Below are positions 13,962-20,696 of a stretch of DNA of 20,917 nt, in pieces (within the stretch, counting starts at the first letter, position 1; each line of letters starts with the position of its first letter). The DNA is taken from the NCBI GenBank assembly GCA_018457305.1, contig JAGYHM010000009.1, positions 1-20,917 on the forward strand, in the 5' to 3' direction. The notes under the pieces are model-generated. The model was not told the DNA's origin and searched no databases. It saw nothing but the letters and a program-made list of their open reading frames with translations. Origin of the DNA: Fusobacterium sp. (GTDB lineage: Bacteria; Fusobacteriota; Fusobacteriia; Fusobacteriales; Fusobacteriaceae). Both the position numbers and the translations under genes were made by a program.

Positions 13962-14623
13962 TGAGTTTACTTATAATTGAAAAAACTTTAAATTCAGTTG
14001 GACATTTAGCTAAGGATTTTCTTGACAATTATAATTTAACAGAACACATTGGGAACATAGGTTGTTTTGGAGATATAAGTTTTATTTCTAACAGATATAT
14101 GGGAGTTTTTACTCCAACAAATGTATCAGTAGATACTTCCAATAAAACCGAAACTTTTGAAAATTTAGGAGCAGAGCCTCAAACTGAATTTAGAAATAGA
14201 AATTTAAGAAAAGTTTCATTGCAATTTAAAGCAGTAAGGGAATTAGTAAATATTCAAACAACTATCAGAAAATTTACAGAAAAAGTAGAAAATGGAGAAC
14301 ACTATCCTCTTATTATTGGAGGCATTCCACTTAGTAAAAATAGTTATTTTGCTAGAAATTTTAAGTATACAATTAAAGAAACTGATTGGCTAGGAAGAGC
14401 AGAAGTTGCAGAATTTTCTGTAGATTTTGAAGAATATATTCCTGTGTTATTAAGAACAAATAAAAACTTAATTTCTGTAGGAAATTTTGGAAGAATTTCT
14501 AACAATATAAATAAAAATTCTATAAGAGAGAAAGAAAGTAAATATATTCTTGAAGAAGCTATAGCAGAAAAAGAAAGAGTTAAAGTAGAAAAAGAATATG
14601 ATACTAAAATAGCAAGTTTTTAA
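13961..14623 (+). CDS. U: Tail protein U (P2 gpU family)
   Basis: A 220-residue protein. It carries the gpU pattern in order: CFGDISFISN ('G.fg.i.F.vs'), a strand with TETFENLGAEPQTEFRNRNL (the 'r...y....i.g.p..q..Gp.l' equivalent), RKVSLQFKAV ('r.isf.l.l'), a NGEHYPLIIGGIPLSKN segment (family: 'g..f.LiiG...lG.'), WLGRAEVAEFSVDFEEYI ('G.p..i.fsltL.ey'). The final ~60 residues are a charged extension not typical of the core. gpU is a tail/baseplate component. In P2 it lies between tape measure and gpD; here it lies between gpV and gpW. Coupled to gpV by a one-base overlap (TAATG). Confidence 0.82.
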   Translation: MSLLIIEKTLNSVGHLAKDFLDNYNLTEHIGNIGCFGDISFISNRYMGVFTPTNVSVDTSNKTETFENLGAEPQTEFRNRNLRKVSLQFKAVRELVNIQTTIRKFTEKVENGEHYPLIIGGIPLSKNSYFARNFKYTIKETDWLGRAEVAEFSVDFEEYIPVLLRTNKNLISVGNFGRISNNINKNSIREKESKYILEEAIAEKERVKVEKEYDTKIASF

Positions 14624-14638
14624 AAATAGGAGGGGCAA

Positions 14639-14920
14639 ATGAAAGTTAATAACTTTGATAATCCAATAGATAAAGACCTCTTACAACTATATATATTATT
14701 AAAAACAGTAAGAGGAACAGTTCCTCTTAATAGAGATATAGGATTAGACCCAAGACTTCAAGACAAACCAATTACAAAAATACAACAAGTTATATTTCAA
14801 GAAGTTCAAAGCCAAATGACAAAATATATTCCTACACTAACTTTAAATGAAATAAAAACTTTTTTTAATGACGAAGGCTTGTTAAGAATTGAATGTGAGG
14901 TGTCAAAAAAATGGAATTAA
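14639..14920 (+). CDS. W: Baseplate wedge protein W (P2 gpW / T4 gp25 family)
   Basis: A 93-residue protein (P2 gpW is about 115). The conserved core is present: ILLKTVRGTVPLNRDIGLDPRLQDKPI matches the 'i..iL.T..Ger.mrp.fG..l...ld' pattern of gp25-like proteins, with RGTVPLNRDIG the 'G.rp..p.fG' equivalent; the C-terminal LTLNEIKTFFNDEGLLRIECEV gives the closing strand. It joins the baseplate wedge to the sheath. AGGAGGGG precedes the start. It overlaps gpJ by 10 bases. A near-perfect palindrome lies over the conserved RGTVPL codons (14709-14729). Confidence 0.87.
   Translation: MKVNNFDNPIDKDLLQLYILLKTVRGTVPLNRDIGLDPRLQDKPITKIQQVIFQEVQSQMTKYIPTLTLNEIKTFFNDEGLLRIECEVSKKWN
14709..14729 (+). 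repeat. 21-base palindrome in the gpW gene
   Basis: TAAGAGGAAC (14709-14718) and GTTCCTCTTA (14720-14729) are perfect reverse complements around one base, giving a 9-bp hairpin with a CAG loop or a duplex palindrome. It starts 70 bases after the gpW start and spans the codons for the conserved RGTVPLN motif, so the protein fixes part of it; the codon choice completes the pairing. No neighbouring copy is seen. Confidence 0.55.
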
Positions 14921-16005
14921 ATATTTTTAAAGATTTTACAGCAAAGGATGTTCTTGCCACTGCTGTTAAAATTCATGAAACAAAAACAGGAGAAAAAATA
15001 GATATATGTAGTAAAGACTATTACTATTATTCAACCGTTGCAGCTCTTATAGATACTTTAGCAACTAATATGGAAGAAGAAGCTAGACAAAATTTCTTAA
15101 GATATGCAAAAGGGAATAGATTGGATTTAAAAGGTGAATTTTATGGAACAAGAGGAAAAAGATTAGCAGAAAATAGAGCTAGAACAACTATTCAGTGTAA
15201 TACTTCAATAAATGTTCCTTATGATATTTTAATTGCTTCTGGAACAAGGTTCCTCTATAAAAATTATATATTCTTTACGGAAGAAGAGTACATTATAAAA
15301 AAAGGAACAAGTAACACAAATGTTATAGTGGTTTCAGAAATTGCAGGAGATATAGAAGAAATTCCTCCAGGACAAATAAAAGATATCGTTGATAAATATG
15401 AGTTTTTTGAAAGTTGTGAAAATGTAACAGTTGTATCTGGTGGAAGAGGAAGAGAACTGGATGAAGATTTTAAAACTAGACTTAAGTTAATTCCAGAATC
15501 ATTTACATCAGCAGGAAGTGCTAGAGCTTATGAATTTTTTACAAAACAATCATCAAGTCTAGTTACAGATGTATTTATAGATACACCAAGACCAAATTAT
15601 ATAGATATATATGTTTTAAATGGAAAAAAACTTGTTTCTACCGAAGAAAAAGAAAAAATTCTGAAATACTTAACACAGGATCATATAAAAGCATTAAATG
15701 ACCAAATTGCGGTGAAAGATCCGACAATAACAAACATAGAAATGAATGTTGAATACTGGATATATTTAGACACTAAAATAGCTAAACAAAATATAGAAAA
15801 TTCACTAGTAGAGGCTTTAAAAACTTATACAAATAGATATAAATTAGGAACTTCTATAAATATTCAAGATTTTATTGAGGTCGCAAAATCTATTGAGGGA
15901 ATAAAGAAAGTTAATTTTAATATTAATGATAGGCGAGGAAATAATAAACAAGTATTTGTTTTTTCAGAAATAACAGCTATTTACAGAGGTAGTGAGGAAC
16001 AATGA
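14911..16005 (+). CDS. J: Baseplate protein J (P2 gpJ family)
   Basis: A 364-residue protein of the baseplate wedge. Family marks in order: an N-terminal SKDYYYYSTVAALIDTLATNMEEEARQNFLRYA region followed by GNRLDLKGEFYGTRGKRLAENRA ('yA.G..Ld.lg...g..R..a..A'), AGTRFLYKNYIFFTEEEYI (written here as SGTRFLYKN) with 'ag.vgN......' replaced by IAGDIEEIPPGQI, GGRGRELDEDFKTRLKLIPESF (the 'gg.d.E.de..r.Ri....' motif), SSSLVTDVFIDTP and IDIYVLNGKKLVS. A second half with DHIKALNDQIAVKDP ('l.d.v.v..p') leads to the C-terminal SINIQDFIEVAKSIEGIKKV. Upstream GAGGTG and overlap with gpW indicate coupling. Confidence 0.93.
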   Translation: MELNIFKDFTAKDVLATAVKIHETKTGEKIDICSKDYYYYSTVAALIDTLATNMEEEARQNFLRYAKGNRLDLKGEFYGTRGKRLAENRARTTIQCNTSINVPYDILIASGTRFLYKNYIFFTEEEYIIKKGTSNTNVIVVSEIAGDIEEIPPGQIKDIVDKYEFFESCENVTVVSGGRGRELDEDFKTRLKLIPESFTSAGSARAYEFFTKQSSSLVTDVFIDTPRPNYIDIYVLNGKKLVSTEEKEKILKYLTQDHIKALNDQIAVKDPTITNIEMNVEYWIYLDTKIAKQNIENSLVEALKTYTNRYKLGTSINIQDFIEVAKSIEGIKKVNFNINDRRGNNKQVFVFSEITAIYRGSEEQ

Positions 16006-16637
16006 AAATAAAAAATTATATATACACACCTACCAACATATTAGATTTAGCACCACAAATTTTAAAAGAAAAAAATTTTAAAATAATTTTAGAAGTTACA
16101 GATTTTCTTATATATAAGTATATTACAAGGAATATATACTTTCTAAAATATTATGAACGAATAGATACAATGAAACATGATGAGTTAGATTTATTTGCAG
16201 AAGAACTAGATGTAGATTTTTATAAGTATGATTTAGAGTTGGAAGAAAAAAGAAAACTTTGTAGAACTGCATTTGCAATTCAAATGATAAAAGGAACACC
16301 TGAAGCTATCAAAAGAATATTAAATGTTTTTTATAAAAATACAAAAATATTAGAATTCCCAGAATTTAATGGAGAATACGGAGCATTTAAAATAGAAATA
16401 AAAGGAAATTCAGAAATTGAAAAACTTAAAGAAATAGAAACAAAAGTTAATTTAGTTAAGAAACACTCACAACACTTTACTGGAATTACATTTAAAAACT
16501 CCAGTAATCTTAACCTAAATAGTTTTACATCTCAAAGACAGGGAGTAAAAGAACAAATTCACGAAGCAAAAACATATATTTTCTTAAATAATTTAGAAAT
16601 AAATGTTCTTAGTGGAAGATACACATTTGTAAAGTAG
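16002..16637 (+). CDS. I: Tail protein I (P2 gpI family)
   Basis: A 211-residue protein connecting baseplate wedge to the fibres. Marks: IDTMKHDELDLFAEELDVDFYKYDLELEEKRKLC, the 'id.....lL..LA...gv..w......e..R..i' pattern; RTAFAIQMIKGTPEAIKRIL ('.....h...GT..ai...l'), LEFPEFNGEYGAFKIEI ('i.EW.....p..F.v.v'), and HSQHFTGI ('.r.h' end of the core). The start codon overlaps the gpJ stop (ATGA), with GAGG upstream. The next gene follows after 10 bases. Order W-J-I-H is the same as in P2. Confidence 0.9.
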   Translation: MKIKNYIYTPTNILDLAPQILKEKNFKIILEVTDFLIYKYITRNIYFLKYYERIDTMKHDELDLFAEELDVDFYKYDLELEEKRKLCRTAFAIQMIKGTPEAIKRILNVFYKNTKILEFPEFNGEYGAFKIEIKGNSEIEKLKEIETKVNLVKKHSQHFTGITFKNSSNLNLNSFTSQRQGVKEQIHEAKTYIFLNNLEINVLSGRYTFVK

Positions 16638-16647
16638 GAGGTAAAAA

Positions 16648-17796
16648 ATGGCAGTATTTAATGGACAAGTCATCACAAATGATGGAAGAAATCTCCTAGC
16701 TCGTGCATTAGCAGGAGAAGGAAAAATAATTTTTACAAGAGCAGCTTTTGGAGATAAAAAGCATACAGAAGCATTAAAAGAAGTAAGAGGATTAAAATCT
16801 CATAAACTTGATTTAAATATCATGAATATAAGAAATGATAGTGGAACAGCTGTCTTAACAGTTCACATAACTAATAAGGATGTTTCAGAAACTTTTTTAA
16901 CTCAAGAGTTTGGGGTTTTTGCAAAAATAGAAGGAGATTCTAAAGAAATTTTATATTCTTATACCACAGCAGAAAATCCAGATGCATTCCCTAGAAATAG
17001 TCATGGTGTTACATACGAAAGTGTTCACGAAATATTGATGGCTTTTTCTAGTGATATAGAAACAGATATTTACATTAGAGAAGGTGTTATATTTTTAACA
17101 AGAGACATAGCAGATGAAATCTATACAAAAAATGGATACATCCCTTCTGGAGATTTATCTACTAAAACCAATTTAGAAGCTGGGAAACTTTATAAAGCAG
17201 ATGATGGAAATTGGTATTTAAATATAGGAGGAAATCGTTCTTGGAATCAAAGTCCAAATCCAGACGAGCAAATGATCAAACCTTCATTTAAAAATCTATT
17301 TGAAAGAATTACAAATATAGCCACTGTTGAAGAGATAAAAAATCTGTTTTCAAACGAGTTTGTTGAAGGAAACTACATGCTTGCCGAAGATTCAGACATA
17401 ACAAATCTATTTCCTGGAACAAATTTAAGTGGTGTAGCTCGGTTTGATTTAAGCACTTTGAAGGCTTGTGAAGAAAAAATAGTGAATATGAGATTACTGT
17501 CTTTGTTTAATGACTTAATTCAGCAAAGAATGAATAGTGATTTAGAAAACTTAAGTAATGGGTTGGAAAGTAAAATAAACGGCTTAATCAGATTAGCCAA
17601 TGAATTATCTAGTAGAGAAGCCACAAATAATAATAGCACAAATTCAAAAATAGATACTTTAATAAGAACAGTTAGTAGCAATGCTTCTACTCATGCAACA
17701 GATATTAGAAACCTTAATAACAGTATAGAAAATTTATCGTATTCGGTTGCAACTGTATCACAAATTAGAGAGTTATTAAAAAAAGGGAGGAATTAA
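16648..17796 (+). CDS. H: Tail-collar fibre protein (P2 gpH N-terminus-like)
   Basis: A 382-residue protein that attaches to the baseplate and carries fibres. The first ~150 residues resemble the 'tail-collar fibre' domain (DUF3751) of P2-type gpH: ITNDGRNLLARALAGEGKIIFTRAAFGDK ('lT..G..l.a....g..i..t.i..GdG'), LNIMNIRNDSGTAVLTVHIT, QEFGVFAKIEGDSKEILYSYTT, and AFSSDIETDI. The middle has LEAGKLYKADDGNWYLNIGG. The last ~100 residues, including SDLENLSNGLESKINGLIRL and IRNLNNSIENLSYSV, form heptad-rich coiled coil, fitting a trimeric shaft. Unlike P2 H it lacks a tip; the gene at 17800 may supply it. A strong GTAGGAGGT precedes the start. Confidence 0.8.
   Translation: MAVFNGQVITNDGRNLLARALAGEGKIIFTRAAFGDKKHTEALKEVRGLKSHKLDLNIMNIRNDSGTAVLTVHITNKDVSETFLTQEFGVFAKIEGDSKEILYSYTTAENPDAFPRNSHGVTYESVHEILMAFSSDIETDIYIREGVIFLTRDIADEIYTKNGYIPSGDLSTKTNLEAGKLYKADDGNWYLNIGGNRSWNQSPNPDEQMIKPSFKNLFERITNIATVEEIKNLFSNEFVEGNYMLAEDSDITNLFPGTNLSGVARFDLSTLKACEEKIVNMRLLSLFNDLIQQRMNSDLENLSNGLESKINGLIRLANELSSREATNNNSTNSKIDTLIRTVSSNASTHATDIRNLNNSIENLSYSVATVSQIRELLKKGRN
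16692..16718 (+). repeat. Bulged hairpin early in the tail-collar fibre gene
   Basis: TCTCCT-A-GCT (16692-16701) pairs with AGC-AGGAGA (16710-16718): nine pairs with one bulged A (16698) and an 8-base loop, starting 44 bases after ATG 16648. One arm is CTCCT and the other AGGAG, as in the hairpins near the hub gene. The codons are the conserved NLLARALAGEG stretch, so part of the pairing is forced by the protein. Confidence 0.4.
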
Positions 17797-17799
17797 AGA

Positions 17800-18384
17800 A
17801 TGGGAAATAAACTTTTAATAGACACAGAAGGTTTAAAGGCAGCAATACAAGAGGTATTAGTTGAAGAAAGAAAAAATGATAATGGGTTGGCTGGAGGCTA
17901 CAATGGGAGTTTCCCATTGAGTACAGCAACAAAAGGACACATTTATTTATTACCTGAAAATAGGAAATTATATGTCTGTACATCCAATTATAATGGGTCA
18001 AGAATAAGTGTTCCGAATTCACATTTTGAAGAGTTATCGATTTTTCAAAATCGTGATAGATTAGAAAATTTACACGCATTTATAAAAGTTCATCATTTTT
18101 CAAATCGTGGAATAGATTTAAGAATAGAAGAGTACAATTCTTTTTATATTGTCAGCTTACAAAGCGACGCTGAAATTCCACCAAACATTCTGATAGATAT
18201 AAATTTTGGAAATGAACTAACAATAAAAGTTCCACATGTTGGTAGATTCACGCTGCCTCCAATTTCAGGAAATGAAGGAACCACATCTCAATTTGCTTTT
18301 ATATATTCCAACAGAATGAGCCTTAGGTCAGGAGCTGGATTATCTGCGACTGTATTTGGTGGCGGGATAATTCCAAAATTATAA
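17800..18384 (+). CDS. Probable tail fibre tip / receptor-binding protein
   Basis: A 194-residue protein not recognised as a named family. It follows the fibre shaft gene by 3 bases and has AAAGGGAGG upstream, the place of the distal fibre or receptor-binding part. The N-terminus is helical (LLIDTEGLKAAIQEVLVEER); then a domain with GGYNGSFPLSTATKGHIYLL and LYVCTSNYNGSRISVP; from residue ~90 a beta-rich region with VPHVGRFTLPP and a Gly-rich end (SGAGLSATVFGGGI). A repeated YNGS motif (two copies) is the most notable internal feature. The codon use here has more CGT and G/C-ending codons than the upstream genes, as often seen in exchanged receptor-binding modules. The function is inferred from position. 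Confidence 0.55.
   Translation: MGNKLLIDTEGLKAAIQEVLVEERKNDNGLAGGYNGSFPLSTATKGHIYLLPENRKLYVCTSNYNGSRISVPNSHFEELSIFQNRDRLENLHAFIKVHHFSNRGIDLRIEEYNSFYIVSLQSDAEIPPNILIDINFGNELTIKVPHVGRFTLPPISGNEGTTSQFAFIYSNRMSLRSGAGLSATVFGGGIIPKL
17901..17919 (+). repeat. Perfect 8-bp hairpin in the fibre-tip gene
   Basis: CAATGGGA (17901-17908) and TCCCATTG (17912-17919) are perfect complements with a GTT loop, 101 bases after ATG 17800. It lies over the codons YNGSFPL. In A/T-rich surroundings a stem with 4 G-C pairs and a 3-base loop stands out. No T-run follows. Confidence 0.5.
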
Positions 18385-18464
18385 TTAGTTTAGAAAATCT
18401 ATTTAAAATTGATAAATTTTTTGATAAATTTTTAAATCTCTACAAAGACTAGGAGGGAAAAGAA
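18385..18464 (+). other. 80-base non-coding gap with a 12-bp tandem repeat
   Basis: The only intergenic gap longer than 30 bases. It has two head-to-tail copies of TTGATAAATTTT (18409-18420 and 18421-18432). An A/T-only stem, AAAATT (18405-18410) with AATTTT (18415-18420), loop GATA, followed by a short T run, could be a weak terminator, but it lacks G-C pairs. The end holds AGGAGGG 8 bases before ATG 18465. The tandem repeat could also be an operator-like pair or an AT-rich recombination scar between fibre modules. No promoter -10/-35 pair is clear. Confidence 0.35.
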
Positions 18465-19277
18465 ATGTTTAGAATCTATACAAAAGAAAAAAAATCAAAA
18501 GAAGTGTTTAATATAAATTTAACACAAGCAGAAGTAAATACTTTAATGAAAGGGGATTTATTCCTTGACCATCAAGATTTAAACCCAGAGGATTATATAA
18601 TAGTTGAAAGAGACCAACCGTTTGAACACCCTACTTATAGGGGTGAAACTTATACTATAGAAGAAGCAACAAGAGACGAACTTGTGGCAGAAGGTATAGA
18701 AGTAATTTTAAATGATGGAGAAGTTATTGAAAACAAGAAGATTAAAGTTATTGAAAGACCTAGTAAGTGGCATAAATGGAGTGGGATAGAATGGACAGTA
18801 AATTTAAAAGAAGTTAAAAAAACTAGTAGAACAAAATTTCAAAAAATTAGAGATGATTTACTACACGAACCTTTAAAAATGACTTTAAAACCTTATGGGG
18901 AAAATAAAAAAATTGAAGTCTTATTTCAAGTTAAAGAGAAAGATTTAGCAAAATTTGGAAGAATAAAAGGAATATTGTTTACATTAAATAAATTAGGTGT
19001 AGATAAAAATGATATTGAAGGCTCTAAAAAGATTTTAGAGAATTTAGGAATTGATAATAAACTCACTGAAATAATTATACAATTTTTAAAAACAGGTGCT
19101 TTACCTTGGTTATTGGCAGACAATACTACTAAAATGTTTGAGTTTGAAAAGTTAGAAATGGTAGAAGTTGTTTTTGGAATAAGAGAACAACAAATATTTG
19201 CTAAATTTATGCTATTAGATGAGCAACTTAACCAAGCTAACAGTATTGAAGAAATAGAAGCGATTAACTGGGAGTGA
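18465..19277 (+). CDS. Unrecognised protein, possible tail-fibre-associated/assembly protein
   Basis: A 270-residue protein with AGGAGGG upstream. I do not recognise the family securely. The first ~125 residues contain RDELVAEGIEVILNDGEVIE, followed by KKIKVIERPSKWHKWSGIEW, a layout (ΔGE-V plus 'k..kP....yhkWng..W') seen in tail-fibre assembly or fibre-associated proteins of similar phages. The rest is different: a globular domain with PLKMTLKPYGENKKIEVLFQ and an alpha-rich LGVDKNDIEGSKKILENLGI stretch, then WLLADNTTKMFEFEKLEMVE and a charged helical end. No signal peptide or TM segment. Between fibre tip and lysis genes, it may chaperone fibre folding. Alternative: a moron or accessory protein, given the 80-base gap before it. 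Confidence 0.45.
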   Translation: MFRIYTKEKKSKEVFNINLTQAEVNTLMKGDLFLDHQDLNPEDYIIVERDQPFEHPTYRGETYTIEEATRDELVAEGIEVILNDGEVIENKKIKVIERPSKWHKWSGIEWTVNLKEVKKTSRTKFQKIRDDLLHEPLKMTLKPYGENKKIEVLFQVKEKDLAKFGRIKGILFTLNKLGVDKNDIEGSKKILENLGIDNKLTEIIIQFLKTGALPWLLADNTTKMFEFEKLEMVEVVFGIREQQIFAKFMLLDEQLNQANSIEEIEAINWE

Positions 19278-19281
19278 TATT

Positions 19282-19824
19282 ATGAATAAAAAAGTAGCAT
19301 TAGTGATAGGACACAATTCAAGAAGTGGGGGAGCAATTTCTCCCTATCTTGAACAAAGCGAATATCGATATTTTAAAGATGTAGCAGATATAGTGAACAA
19401 ACTTAACGATAACATAGATATTTATTGTAGAGAGCCAAAAAGTAGATATACAGAGGAAATGATACCTGTTATAGAAGAACTGAATAAAAGAAACTATAGT
19501 TATATTTTAGAGCTACACTTTAATTCAGTTCAAGATGATACGGTACAGGGTTGTGAATGTCTTGTATATCATACAAGCACAGTGGGGCAAAAAGTTGCTA
19601 TGGAGTTTCTAAATAGTTTATCAGAAACTTATGGTATAGAAATAAGGAAAACTCCACTGATTAAAATATCAAGTTCTAAACAACAGGGTGGATTTGGTAT
19701 TTGCAAAACGAGAGACCCTTATATATTAGTTGAGCCATTCTTTGGCAGCAATAAAGAAGCAGAAAAATTTAAAGACAAAGAAAAGTTTGCTAAGTTCTTG
19801 GTAGATTTTATTGAGAGGAGTTGA
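19282..19824 (+). CDS. N-acetylmuramoyl-L-alanine amidase endolysin (Amidase_3)
   Basis: A 180-residue zinc amidase that would cut the bond between N-acetylmuramic acid and L-alanine in peptidoglycan at the end of infection. The expected residues are in place: His11 in VIGHNSRSGG, Glu27 in EQSEYRY, His79 in ELHFNS (zinc ligands), and catalytic Glu151 in ILVEPFFGSN. The length is that of the catalytic domain alone; there is no cell-wall-binding domain and no signal peptide, so release to the periplasm needs a holin. GTGATATT precedes the start weakly, with GGAG at spacing of about 9. It follows the previous gene by 4 bases. The 3' end overlaps the ribosome binding site of the next gene. Confidence 0.93.
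   Translation: MNKKVALVIGHNSRSGGAISPYLEQSEYRYFKDVADIVNKLNDNIDIYCREPKSRYTEEMIPVIEELNKRNYSYILELHFNSVQDDTVQGCECLVYHTSTVGQKVAMEFLNSLSETYGIEIRKTPLIKISSSKQQGGFGICKTRDPYILVEPFFGSNKEAEKFKDKEKFAKFLVDFIERS
19328..19345 (+). repeat. Short hairpin near the start of the amidase gene
   Basis: GGGAG (19329-19333) pairs with CTCCC (19340-19344), plus a G-T pair (19328/19345), with a 6-base loop CAATTT; it starts 46 bases after ATG 19282. One arm is GGGGGAG, which resembles a ribosome binding site, the other an anti-site. It may be chance; it joins the pattern of early-gene hairpins seen in this operon. Confidence 0.35.
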
Positions 19825-19826
19825 CT

Positions 19827-20165
19827 ATGAAACTTGAATTAAAATATATTGATTACAAAAAGTGGCAATTATTAAGTTCTTTCACAAAGAACACCATCAC
19901 AGTTCCAGAGGGATTTATTACAGATTTAGCAACTATTCCAAAAATATTCTGGTCTTTGTTTGAGCCTTTCAATAAAAATTATCTTGAGGCTTCTGTAATT
20001 CACGACTACTTATATTCAAAAAATTGTCCCTACACATTTATTGATAGGAAGCGAGCCGATAGAATATTTTTAGAGGTTATGAAAGATACAGATGCTAATT
20101 ATTGGAAGAGATATATTTTATACTTTGCAGTTAGAATTTTTGGAGAAAAACATTTTAGGAAATAA
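19827..20165 (+). CDS. DUF1353 family protein
   Basis: A 112-residue protein. The chosen start is ATG 19827, 6 bases after GAGAGGAG; a TTG at 19821 in the same frame lies directly on that site and would be too close. The DUF1353 pattern is clear: VPEGFITDLATIPKIFWSLF (family 'VP.GF.TDlaSvPr..w...p'), ASVIHDYLY ('aAviHDyLY') and RKRADRIFLEVM ('r..AD.iF...m'), ending with YWKRYILYFAVRIFG. The family is common beside lysis genes in tailed phages; the conserved His-Asp and Asp residues suggest a metal site, but the function is not known. No TM segment. It overlaps nothing; 13 bases to the next gene. Confidence 0.88.
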   Translation: MKLELKYIDYKKWQLLSSFTKNTITVPEGFITDLATIPKIFWSLFEPFNKNYLEASVIHDYLYSKNCPYTFIDRKRADRIFLEVMKDTDANYWKRYILYFAVRIFGEKHFRK

Positions 20166-20178
20166 AAAGGAGCTAAAT

Positions 20179-20682
20179 ATGATAGAAACCTTAGCAATAC
20201 CTTTAGTTCAATTTTTAAGTGGATTGTTTGGAAAAACAGTTGGAAATAAACTAGGAGAAGTGGTGGTAAACACTATAGAGAAAAAAACTAACAGCAAACT
20301 CACTGAAATTGAAAAAGCAGAGGTAGAACAAAAACTTTTAGAAACTACAATTAAAATAAATGAATTAGATTTAAAGAACATGCAAATGAGGGGTAAATTT
20401 ATTCAAGCCTTTGTAAATGCAATGCCCCTTATCGCTTGGATACTCCCAATAGGGTTAGGATTATTAATTCTCAACTTCAATATCCAATTTTGGATAGACG
20501 TAATTTTTAGTTTGATAGGGCATGAAGCTCCTATAATCCCGATAGACAATAGGTATGTGGATATGATGATTACATTTATACAATTCTTATTAGGAAGTAA
20601 GGCTATTGGTAAGTTAAGTCCATGGCACGATTCTTCTAGTAAAGATTATGGCAATAATATTTTAAATGCATTATACAAATAA
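20179..20682 (+). CDS. Holin candidate (multi-TM, GTA-type 3TM-like)
   Basis: A 167-residue protein. The chosen start is ATG 20179 with AAAGGAGCT upstream; an ORF extending back to 20092 overlaps the DUF1353 gene and has no binding site. Architecture: an N-terminal helix with hydrophobic face (1-18), a Lys/Glu-rich helical segment (32-66), then hydrophobic segments at about 82-100 and 102-114, a short polar turn with HEAPIIPID, and a last segment at about 127-140 (MMITFIQFLLGS). This resembles 3TM holins: a charged helix, a 'RP..aw' type entry (here NAMPLIAW), and a final 'fllGsr...k' segment (FLLGSKAIGK). With no signal peptide on the amidase, a pore-former nearby is expected. The C-terminus is polar. 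Confidence 0.6.
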   Translation: MIETLAIPLVQFLSGLFGKTVGNKLGEVVVNTIEKKTNSKLTEIEKAEVEQKLLETTIKINELDLKNMQMRGKFIQAFVNAMPLIAWILPIGLGLLILNFNIQFWIDVIFSLIGHEAPIIPIDNRYVDMMITFIQFLLGSKAIGKLSPWHDSSSKDYGNNILNALYK

Positions 20683-20696
20683 GGAGAGTGGGAAAT

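Noticed and set aside
18405..18422. Rho-independent terminator in the 80-base gap
   Set aside because: The stem is A/T only and 6 bp; too weak to claim, and downstream genes have the same orientation.
19821..19826. TTG start for the DUF1353 gene
   Set aside because: It directly abuts GAGAGGAG, too close for initiation; ATG 19827 has normal spacing.
20092..20178. Upstream extension of the holin candidate
   Set aside because: It overlaps the DUF1353 gene out of frame, lacks a binding site, and AAAGGAG is positioned for ATG 20179.
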